IMG/VR virus record: IMGVR_UViG_3300046171_000345
Location: 1-41,693 of that record
DNA from: a virus
Reading direction: 5' to 3' (one strand)
Length of the DNA: 41,693 bases
The notes below the pieces were generated by a model. That model was not told the origin of the DNA and did not search any database. It was given only the letters and a program-made list of their open reading frames with translations. Position numbers and translations under genes: made by a program. The stretch's first letter is position 1; the number at the start of each line of letters is the position of its first letter. Positions 7,847 through 15,654 of the stretch are shown in pieces.

Positions 7847-9124
7847 ATGGGAAAATCAGAATCAAATTTAAATAAGCAACTCGTATCTCTAAGTCCGGAC
7901 GTCTTAGTTGATTTATACGAAATAGATTTCAGTTCACTTCAACCAAATTTTGAAATTCTTCAGGATTTATATGGAATATCTATTGGCGCAGATTCGGTTT
8001 ATAGGTTTTGCCCTATGATTAACGGATCAAATCCTGTATATTGGCAAGGTAAGGGTTATCAACCCTTACCTATTAAAGCTAGTGGTTTTGAGCATAAATC
8101 TGATGGGAGGTTGCCAAGACCGACTTTGACAATAGCGAATCCAGATGGAGTGTTATCTCAAATAGTTCACTCTAATAGTGACTTTACAAATTGCAAGGTA
8201 ACTAGAAAGAGAACTTATGTCCGATTTTTGGATGATGAAAATTTTCAAAATAGAAATTTAAACGAATCAGGGAAAAACCCTTTTGGGGAAGCTGACCCTA
8301 ACTCTCACCTTCCTGATGATGTATATTTTATTAATAAAAAAACTCAAGAAAATAAAGTCGGCATTGAATTTGAACTTGTTTCCGTTTTAGAATTTGAAGA
8401 TTCTTGGGTTCCTGCTAGAATTGTTTTGTCTAGCTACTGCAATTGGACATATAGATGTTCTGTTGGTTGCGGTTATAAAGGCCTACCTATTGAAGATGGA
8501 AATGGAGAAAGTCTTCGAGAGGGCTTTGCGAAAAACCCAAGCCTGTCTTCGGTTTCAGGATCAGACCCTGTTTATAATGTAGGAAAAGTTGATCCAGATT
8601 CTTTCCCAAATGGTTTGATAGATATTCCCGATTGGAATAAAGAAGGTCGAGGTTCCACAGATTCTGGTTATAAACTAAATGATCTTGTAAAAATTACCCC
8701 AAGAAATTCTAATAACCCATACAAGTCAACTCCTCAGGTTTTTGTGTGCATTCAATCTCACGAAATAGCAAAAGATCACGTACCTTTTTTTGACAAAGAA
8801 TACTGGGCAAAAGACGAATGCCAAAAAACTTTCGAAGCTTGCAAAAAAAGATTTGGATCTTCAGGTTCTGATGAATTAAATAACGATTACGAAAAGTATG
8901 TGAATAGCTATTCTGATCTCGTTGCCGCTTTTGATAGTCAAACAACCATGAATAAGTACGACTGGGGAAAAAGACACTGGGAGCAGAATGGTCGAGGGGA
9001 AGCTAGAATTATGCCCCAAATAGAAGATGTAGAAGATTTATCTAAATATAATAAGTCAAATAGAACCCATAAAGGTTTAAGATTCGGTGGATTCCCAGGT
9101 ACAGAAAAGTTTAGAGTTGAATAA
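7847..9124 (+). CDS. Minor tail protein L-like, iron-sulfur type, with inserted modules
   Basis: This 425-residue protein matches lambda gpL (tail tip protein that closes the tube and binds an iron-sulfur cluster). Residues 186-211 read like gpL: WVPARIVLSSYCNWTYR, then CSVGCGYKG. The protein ends with the RFGGF motif (412-416) that closes gpL. Candidate cluster ligands are C198, C204 or C208, C325 and C332. gpL itself is only about 230 residues. The extra length is two insertions between the ligand pairs: an aromatic carbohydrate-binding-like module (about 262-321: DW, YKLNDLVKI, VFVCIQSH, FFDKEYW) and a module at about 349-388 (YVNSYSDLVAAF, HWEQNGRGEAR). The ATG lies one base after the M-like stop. 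A perfect hairpin lies in the gene at 8047-8071. Confidence 0.85.
   Translation: MGKSESNLNKQLVSLSPDVLVDLYEIDFSSLQPNFEILQDLYGISIGADSVYRFCPMINGSNPVYWQGKGYQPLPIKASGFEHKSDGRLPRPTLTIANPDGVLSQIVHSNSDFTNCKVTRKRTYVRFLDDENFQNRNLNESGKNPFGEADPNSHLPDDVYFINKKTQENKVGIEFELVSVLEFEDSWVPARIVLSSYCNWTYRCSVGCGYKGLPIEDGNGESLREGFAKNPSLSSVSGSDPVYNVGKVDPDSFPNGLIDIPDWNKEGRGSTDSGYKLNDLVKITPRNSNNPYKSTPQVFVCIQSHEIAKDHVPFFDKEYWAKDECQKTFEACKKRFGSSGSDELNNDYEKYVNSYSDLVAAFDSQTTMNKYDWGKRHWEQNGRGEARIMPQIEDVEDLSKYNKSNRTHKGLRFGGFPGTEKFRVE
8047..8071. repeat. Perfect 11-bp hairpin inside the L-like gene
   Basis: AGGTAAGGGTT at 8047-8057 is followed by a three-base loop (ATC) and its exact reverse complement at 8061-8071. The GGG/CCC core makes it unusually stable for this AT-rich DNA. 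It encodes residues within QGKGYQPLP and no T run follows on either strand, so it is not a standard rho-independent terminator. It may be an mRNA processing or pausing structure, or chance. Confidence 0.7.
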
Positions 9125-9452
9125 AATATTTGATTCATCTTTTCTTGATGAACTAAAGTTATATTCTAAAAAAACACCCGACCAGGAGTGTTGCGGTATA
9201 ATAATAAAAGAAAACAATTTAAATAAATTCATTTCATGTGAAAATAAAAGCCTTTATCCTCGTGAGTCTTTTGTTATAAACTCTAATATTATTATTGATT
9301 ATAATGTTGAATATATTTTTCATAGTCATACTATTGGTAGTGCTAATCCATCAATTAAAGATATGCGAGTTTCACAAGAATTATGTATACCTTTTTTGAT
9401 TTATAGTTTAAGCTGTGATGAATTTTACTTATACAATAATATAAGTGTATAA
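9087..9452 (+). CDS. JAB/JAMM-domain tail tip peptidase (lambda K N-terminal domain-like)
   Basis: The protein is a stand-alone JAB/MPN metalloprotease domain of about 120 residues. The JAMM zinc site is complete: Glu34 in ECCGIII, then H79-S-H81 followed seven residues later by S89 and D92 (HSHTIGSANPSIKD). In lambda, gpK joins such a domain to an NlpC/P60 domain; here the NlpC/P60 half is absent. The position between L-like and I-J genes is that of gpK. The GTG at 9087 and a TTG at 9117 are both possible starts. The TTG would reduce overlap with the L-like gene, and the residues before it are not part of the fold. It may trim the host wall or a tail component during entry or assembly. Confidence 0.82.
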   Translation: MDSQVQKSLELNKIFDSSFLDELKLYSKKTPDQECCGIIIKENNLNKFISCENKSLYPRESFVINSNIIIDYNVEYIFHSHTIGSANPSIKDMRVSQELCIPFLIYSLSCDEFYLYNNISV

Positions 9453-9473
9453 GAATATAAGGTTTAAGGTAAA

Positions 9474-12400
9474 GTGAAGACGGTATATTTACATGGTAAG
9501 TTAGGTAAACGCTTTGGTAAAAAGTGGAGCCTAAACGTGGGCTCTGTTCGGGAGGCGTTTTCTGCCCTAGAAGCTAATAGCGAGGGCTTTTTCGAATATA
9601 TTTTAGATTGCGCAAAAAGAGATATTCAATATATAATTCTCGCGAAGTCTCCTTCTAGCTTGAAAAATGAAGGGGATTTTAAAAAGTACGCCATGTCTCC
9701 TTGTGAGTTAAACATGGTTAGCAACTCAAAAGAAATTCATATAGTTAGCAAAACAGAGGGTTCGATTACTGTGGCAATTGTTAAGGCTATTTTGGTTGCG
9801 GTTGCTGTTCAAGTGGTTATGAGTGTTTTATTTAAGCCGCCGAAGCCGCCAGAAAGAAAAGATCCAACTAATACCAAATCTTATTTAATTGCTGGAGCAA
9901 TTAATCGACAAGCTCAAGGTATTGCCGTTCCCCTGGGTTATGGAAAATTAAAGATTGGAGCTTCTAATATAGCTACTAGGCAAACCTCAAAAAGGTTTAG
10001 AAGCTCTACTGAAGAAAAGTCTTTAGAGTCCTATAGTGAGATAGAAATTTTAGATTTATTATCTGAGGGCCCGATAGAAGGTTTTATAAACAAGAATGGT
10101 GGCACAATATCTGGAGGCGATATTCGAGAGGGAATCTTTTTAAATAATGTTCAAGTAAAAAATACCCCCAGGAACTTAAATGACGAAGGAACTTTGAATT
10201 ATGTGTTGAATGAAAATGAAGACTCAGAAGAAGGTAAACCTAAGTTTAAAGACGGAGATGAGTCTGATTCGACGATTTTGTCTGATGAAGTTTTTTCTAT
10301 AAGAGAATATAATTCGCGTTTATATGGTTCTAGTCCTTACGGTAGAAATAAAAAATACTCGGGCGGCAAAAAGGAATACGAAATAATTCAAGAAGCTTTA
10401 TCTAATGATGCAAAAATATTTTCTCATTTTGTTTCTAATGAAAATGTTGGTAAGGTGTCAATCACTATAAAGTCTAACCTTTATGTTCAAAATGATGATG
10501 GATCAACTTCTTCTAATAATATAAGATTTGCGATATTAATCACAAGATCTAATGGAGAGTTTAATGTTCTTGATCGATCGAGTTCGAAATGTATAGTAGA
10601 GTTTGAGCAAAATTCTGGATTGACTGAAACTCATCAAGATTACGATAGCTATTTTACTTTAGATGGAATTGCAACTTCACCGTATCAATTCGATATAAAC
10701 ATATCTTATAATCCAAAATTAAATAAAGAAGAAATTAGTGGTGGAGTAACTTTTAAAGTTATACGTTTGAGTGCAGAATACGACCCCTCTGTAAAAGGAG
10801 GTTCTGTAGGTGGAATAGCAAAGCGTAGAGACTTGGAGATCGCTCATATTGTAGAAATAATTAAACAGCCGATGCTTTACCCTCATAGCTCTATATGTAA
10901 ATTAGTATTCGACGGAAAGAATTTTTCAAACATTCCAGAAAGGTCGTATCATGTACGATTAAAGAAAGTTTTAATTCCTTCTAATTACGACCCTGTCTCT
11001 AGAAAGTACGATGGGCCTTGGGATGGGCTGTTTCTCGGGCAGTCTGATTCTTTGGAATCTGTGCATTCTATCGCTGATAGAGACAAAAGGTGGACGGATA
11101 ACCCTGCTTGGATTTTTTACGATTTATTGCATAACGCTAGGTATGGCGTTGGTAAATATGGATTGGAAGAAGAAAATATAGATAAATGGCAACTGTATAA
11201 AGTCGCTAAATATTGCGACGAGTTAGTTGAGACTAATTACCCTATAGAAACCGAAAGCGCTTTTCCGAGAATGTTTGAAACTGATAATAATTTACTGTTT
11301 GATGAGTTTATTGAACAGCAAAATTCAGAAGATTCCAACGGTTTGTCAAACTTAAAAAGCAATGGAAGCTTTACGGTAAAAATAAAAAGCGATAATTTTT
11401 ATAATGATAACGGCCAATTAAAAGTTAATGCTAATGCGTTTTTAACCCCCGGCGAAATAAAGGATAAGTTTACAAAAGAATTTGGCGACGGAGATAGCTT
11501 TAGGGGTAAGAAGATTGCTTTCTTTATTCATCAAAACAATGCTGACCTTAGTTCTTTGAGTGATGCTGATATTTTAAATATTCAAAAAAAATCTGCAATA
11601 CGTTCTGGTGAAATCATTATAGAGGAAAGAATTATATTAAGAAGTAATGCTACAAATAGAGAAGTTACTTTGGCGGGCCCAACTTTTTCAAGTAATCCGA
11701 TGACTTCGGCTGACAATAAAACATACGGTGCGTGCGCTACTCAAATTAGCCACCCTATTGTCGAAGCTAGGTTTTCTTCTAATATTTATTTAACTGATCG
11801 TGTGGAGGCTTTAAATGTTATGAATAATACAGCTTCTGTTTTTAGAGGGATTATAGCTTATTCTGCAGGAAAAATTATCGCCGTTCAAGATGCCTTTAAA
11901 AGACCTGTTCAGTTATTTAATAATTCAAATGTATCTATTGACGGATTCTCTTATGCAGGGGTAAATAAAAATAAAAAGTTTACAGCTTGCCTTGTTCGGT
12001 TTAATAATAAAGATAAAAATTATCAACCAGACGTAGCATTCGAGGAAGACGCTGATGCTATGCAGAAATTTGGGTATGTCGAAAATGAAACTATGGGTTT
12101 CGGTATAACATCTGAAAGTCAAGCGAGAAGACTCGCTAAGTGGATTTTATTTTCCTCTCAACTAGAGACAGAGACAATTACATTTAAGACTGGGCAAGAG
12201 GCAAGTTATCTATTTCCAGGTGCAATATTTGAGGTGTCTGATGAAATGAGGGCTGGGTCAACAAAAAGTGGAAGAATTTTAGATATTCAAATGCACAAAC
12301 AGGTTGCTGTTCAGGGTCAGTCGTCTCAACTTAATGTTAAACTACCTGATCCTTATGTTTTGATTGATAAGTCCACAATAGAGGCGCCAAGCTTTAAGCG

Positions 12401-14090
12401 TGTCGAGCTTACTGTTTGCGTGGGGCTCTCAAACTCATCTCAGGAAAAACTTAATGCTAGGGCTGCTTTTGAGAGATCTAGTGAAGATCAGGACGCAGAA
12501 GCAAGCGCTATATTAACCCCTCAAATATACAAATTTGATGGAACCATAAACTCTGATTTTGCAATAACTAAAGAGGGGCCAAGGGGGCAAGCTTCCACAG
12601 TTTCGGATTTAAAATTAAAATTGTCTTTTGATTTAGATCTTGCAGATAATTTGTTTAAAATATTTAACCATTCTTTTGAAGATGGAGATAGGGTGCGTTT
12701 TGTTTCTGATGGTGTTCTTCCTGGAGGTTTAAATCCTAACCGAGTTGAAAAGTATGCATATTATGTAATAGAAACAACTAAAAACACATTTAAGGTTTCT
12801 GAAGAACTAAATGGGCAACCTGTAAATGTCGTGGATATCGGCAAAGATATTTTAAATAATATTGGAGGTGATCATTATCTATGTCCAGAAAGTGGTCAAA
12901 AGACAGCTGATGCTCTTGATCAAATTATGATTGGCTCCCCGTATTCAATAAAGGGGACGGTTGGAACGAAAAGTAAGAAGTCTTTATCCAATCAAGAAAG
13001 AAGTAATTTGGGTATAATTAGCTCTCCAGCTGCAGGCTGGTCTGTTTCTAACTATTTTGGTTATATATATTCTCAAGATCAAGTTGATTGGATAATGACT
13101 GTTAATATCGGATGGATATATGTTGGCCAAATAAAAGAGAGGCAACCTTCGTCAGATGATTTGTGGTTTTTTATTCCTGAGGTCGGTTGGGTGTGGACTA
13201 CAGATAGCTCAGTAAATGACATCAAGAATGATTTTTGGTATATAGACTCTCACAAACAAAATAATTCAACCGCAAGTGGCTGGGTAATTCCTTACTATGA
13301 TAGTTCTAAGAGAGAAAATATTGTTCAATTTTTTGTTTATGATACTGATACATCCTATCAGGTTGGTCAGGATTATTTACTAGGGTCAACGTCTGACGGT
13401 GCTGGTAAAAAATACACAATCTCGGAAATTGGATTTAGCAATTCTGTTCGTATTGGTTATTTTTTAACTTTAACGAATAGATCTTCTACTGTAGAGACAA
13501 AGTCTATAAGCAACTCCACTCCTACTGGCAAAAATAGAAATGATAATCCCAACTATATTTCAGCTACGATATCTAGTGTTGTTACTCGAAATCCTCAAGA
13601 GTCAATTCAAAATCAAAATTCAATAGCAATCGAACTTCAAAACGGTCATGGCGGCGACCTTCGGAATAATCAAGAAATATTTATAGAAGCATTTTCTTCT
13701 GATTCTACAAATTTTAATAATGAAATAAATAAAAAATGGCGTATTATAATAATAAATGAAAATGTTTTTGAATTGATTAATTCTGGTCAAGCATATACTC
13801 ATTTTTCTTCTATATCTAATGTAACAAATAATGGTGAAATTAATTTTATTCGAGATGCAAAGTCTATAGTAGAAAGAAGTTTAGAAGGTCAATTATTTAG
13901 AACGATGTCGGTAAAAGAAGTACAAGATAATGAATATGAAGTTGTTGGGTTAGAATACAACGCTTCTAAATTTGCTGCTGTAGATAAAAAAGGGGTTGTT
14001 AGGAAACCAACCCTTCCTATTCCTCCTCAAGCTGATATGGCTATACCTGAAGCGCCAGACGGTTTACAATTAATCGATTTAACAAACTAA
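9474..14090 (+). CDS. Tail tip protein: I-like N-terminus fused to J-like central fibre protein
   Basis: The 1538-residue protein begins with a lambda gpI-like domain (about 1-125: VYLHGKLGKRFG, SVREAFSALEAN) ending in a hydrophobic segment (98-120) and a Pro-rich turn (KPPKPPERK). It continues as a J-like host specificity protein (about 136 on: AVPLGYGKLKIG, then SEIEILDLLSEGPIEGF at 188-204). J-like proteins form the central tail tip and bind the receptor. Near residues 1188-1258 lies a Trp/Tyr/Gly-rich insert (GWSVSNYFGYIY, NIGWIYVG, EVGWVWTT, FWYID). The start is GTG at 9474 with AAGGTAAAG just upstream. The fusion makes a separate I gene unnecessary. The next gene begins four bases after the stop and probably continues the tip structure. 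Confidence 0.87.
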   Translation: MKTVYLHGKLGKRFGKKWSLNVGSVREAFSALEANSEGFFEYILDCAKRDIQYIILAKSPSSLKNEGDFKKYAMSPCELNMVSNSKEIHIVSKTEGSITVAIVKAILVAVAVQVVMSVLFKPPKPPERKDPTNTKSYLIAGAINRQAQGIAVPLGYGKLKIGASNIATRQTSKRFRSSTEEKSLESYSEIEILDLLSEGPIEGFINKNGGTISGGDIREGIFLNNVQVKNTPRNLNDEGTLNYVLNENEDSEEGKPKFKDGDESDSTILSDEVFSIREYNSRLYGSSPYGRNKKYSGGKKEYEIIQEALSNDAKIFSHFVSNENVGKVSITIKSNLYVQNDDGSTSSNNIRFAILITRSNGEFNVLDRSSSKCIVEFEQNSGLTETHQDYDSYFTLDGIATSPYQFDINISYNPKLNKEEISGGVTFKVIRLSAEYDPSVKGGSVGGIAKRRDLEIAHIVEIIKQPMLYPHSSICKLVFDGKNFSNIPERSYHVRLKKVLIPSNYDPVSRKYDGPWDGLFLGQSDSLESVHSIADRDKRWTDNPAWIFYDLLHNARYGVGKYGLEEENIDKWQLYKVAKYCDELVETNYPIETESAFPRMFETDNNLLFDEFIEQQNSEDSNGLSNLKSNGSFTVKIKSDNFYNDNGQLKVNANAFLTPGEIKDKFTKEFGDGDSFRGKKIAFFIHQNNADLSSLSDADILNIQKKSAIRSGEIIIEERIILRSNATNREVTLAGPTFSSNPMTSADNKTYGACATQISHPIVEARFSSNIYLTDRVEALNVMNNTASVFRGIIAYSAGKIIAVQDAFKRPVQLFNNSNVSIDGFSYAGVNKNKKFTACLVRFNNKDKNYQPDVAFEEDADAMQKFGYVENETMGFGITSESQARRLAKWILFSSQLETETITFKTGQEASYLFPGAIFEVSDEMRAGSTKSGRILDIQMHKQVAVQGQSSQLNVKLPDPYVLIDKSTIEAPSFKRVELTVCVGLSNSSQEKLNARAAFERSSEDQDAEASAILTPQIYKFDGTINSDFAITKEGPRGQASTVSDLKLKLSFDLDLADNLFKIFNHSFEDGDRVRFVSDGVLPGGLNPNRVEKYAYYVIETTKNTFKVSEELNGQPVNVVDIGKDILNNIGGDHYLCPESGQKTADALDQIMIGSPYSIKGTVGTKSKKSLSNQERSNLGIISSPAAGWSVSNYFGYIYSQDQVDWIMTVNIGWIYVGQIKERQPSSDDLWFFIPEVGWVWTTDSSVNDIKNDFWYIDSHKQNNSTASGWVIPYYDSSKRENIVQFFVYDTDTSYQVGQDYLLGSTSDGAGKKYTISEIGFSNSVRIGYFLTLTNRSSTVETKSISNSTPTGKNRNDNPNYISATISSVVTRNPQESIQNQNSIAIELQNGHGGDLRNNQEIFIEAFSSDSTNFNNEINKKWRIIIINENVFELINSGQAYTHFSSISNVTNNGEINFIRDAKSIVERSLEGQLFRTMSVKEVQDNEYEVVGLEYNASKFAAVDKKGVVRKPTLPIPPQADMAIPEAPDGLQLIDLTN

Positions 14091-14094
14091 TATT

Positions 14095-15654
14095 ATGTTG
14101 TCGACTGCTATAGGTATAGAATTTAACGTCAATGATCTAGACGCTAATTACGAAATAATTGGAACTTCTGACAATTATTCATTTCAATACAAGCTTGGTC
14201 GCGGTAGTTCTTTAGTGGATGACGAAGGAGATCTCGCGCAGAAAACAATATCATTAAAGGGTAATTATGGCGAATTTAATGTAAAAGTTTTTGCGGTTAG
14301 CGATATTGGAATTAGATCTGCATTTATTGAAGATACAATCAGTGTTAGCGCGCCAGATTTTAGTGACACGTTTTCATTTTCTGATATAAGAATATCTAAG
14401 CTTGGTCAACAAGTAAATATCGAACCAGAAGTAATTCAATCGCCCGATCAAAATAATAATAAATTAATTGTTTTTTCTGAATATGTAGATAGATCTGCGA
14501 ATATAGAATGGAGCTTGACCCCGCCTCTTGGTCACGCGAAAGAAGGTCGACCATTATCTACTGAATTATTGAGTGATGCATTTTTTGATCATTTTAAAAT
14601 AAGAATATTTAATACAGAAAACTCTATTGAGTTTACAGATTCTGAATTGAGTAATTCATCTGCAATGGCTAATACTTTGTTGAGTCCGGATGTTACTGGC
14701 TCGCTTGAGTCTTATAGAGATTTTTCATTAAACTTAAATTCTTCTGTTTTTGATGATTTGAATTTTGATAGAAATATATCTGTAGAAGTTGTTTCGCACG
14801 ATTCTTTTGGTAATACTGCGACTGGATTAATTAGTGGTATTAATTATTCTCCATCTGTGTTAAATTTAAGTGCTGCACTTAGGGGTTCTGATATATCATT
14901 TTCTTGGATTCAAAACGATAGGGATTATAATTCAACTACAATAAATGCTTTATCTATTCCCAAGGATCAACCTTTATATAATAGTGGCGATTTGCAGGCT
15001 AGTTTAACTTACTATGAGGGTTTAGCTTCCGCTTCTAGGTGGGATGGTATAAGTAATTATAGGGTTGGAGATAAGGTTAACTATCAAGACGTTGTGTATG
15101 AATGTAAGGTTGGTCATAATGCAAATAGTTCTCGAGTACCTCAGGAATCTTATTGGTGGAAGACTCTTGAGCCTGTTGTTGATTACTCTCATAATGAATA
15201 CCAAGTTATAGAACAAGCTTTAGAGCTTCGTCAAATATGGGGTTATAAATATTATTATACTTTTCAATCTGTTGACGGTTTTGGAACTGGTCAACTTTTT
15301 AACTTAACTGATGAAGGAATATCTCCAAAAGGTTCTGACTTTGATACTTTAGATCCATTTCTTTCTGAATTAAAAATTGGTAATTTAAGATTTAGAGAAA
15401 GAGAAGATGATTTAGTATTTAATTGGGATATCGTAGATCAAGAAGGTAATACTGTTAATTTGGATGAATATAAATTTGCTTTATCGAATAGTGATATTCC
15501 TTCTGTTTTAGGTATTAGTGGCTCTTTGTTTGACGCTGATACTAATTTATTTTTGACAGGAATAACAGAGGGTAGTAATTCTAGGTCAACGTTTATAGAT
15601 GAAGATGGGCAGATAGGTATTGCGACAGGAGCTTCCAAATACAGAAGTTTTTAA
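14095..15654 (+). CDS. Central fibre protein, N-terminal part (frame break at 15648-15652)
   Basis: The 519 residues are beta-rich with fibronectin type III-like stretches and one aromatic carbohydrate-binding-like module (about 309-362: ASRWDGISNYRVGDKVNY, VVYECKVGH, YWWKTLEP). It begins four bases after the J-like gene. The stop at 15652-15654 lies in T5 followed by AA. If one T is dropped, or if the ribosome slips +1 on the Phe codon, the text reads KYRSFNSFEYTRQLNNEIYG and continues into the long downstream frame. The downstream frame has no good start of its own. Together 14095-21616 would encode a fibre of roughly 2500 residues. Confidence 0.72.
   Translation: MLSTAIGIEFNVNDLDANYEIIGTSDNYSFQYKLGRGSSLVDDEGDLAQKTISLKGNYGEFNVKVFAVSDIGIRSAFIEDTISVSAPDFSDTFSFSDIRISKLGQQVNIEPEVIQSPDQNNNKLIVFSEYVDRSANIEWSLTPPLGHAKEGRPLSTELLSDAFFDHFKIRIFNTENSIEFTDSELSNSSAMANTLLSPDVTGSLESYRDFSLNLNSSVFDDLNFDRNISVEVVSHDSFGNTATGLISGINYSPSVLNLSAALRGSDISFSWIQNDRDYNSTTINALSIPKDQPLYNSGDLQASLTYYEGLASASRWDGISNYRVGDKVNYQDVVYECKVGHNANSSRVPQESYWWKTLEPVVDYSHNEYQVIEQALELRQIWGYKYYYTFQSVDGFGTGQLFNLTDEGISPKGSDFDTLDPFLSELKIGNLRFREREDDLVFNWDIVDQEGNTVNLDEYKFALSNSDIPSVLGISGSLFDADTNLFLTGITEGSNSRSTFIDEDGQIGIATGASKYRSF

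Noticed and set aside
12583-12600. GC-rich GAGGGGCCAAGGGGGC stretch as a regulatory site
   Set aside because: It lies within the J-like coding frame, forms no good hairpin and codes for ordinary residues.
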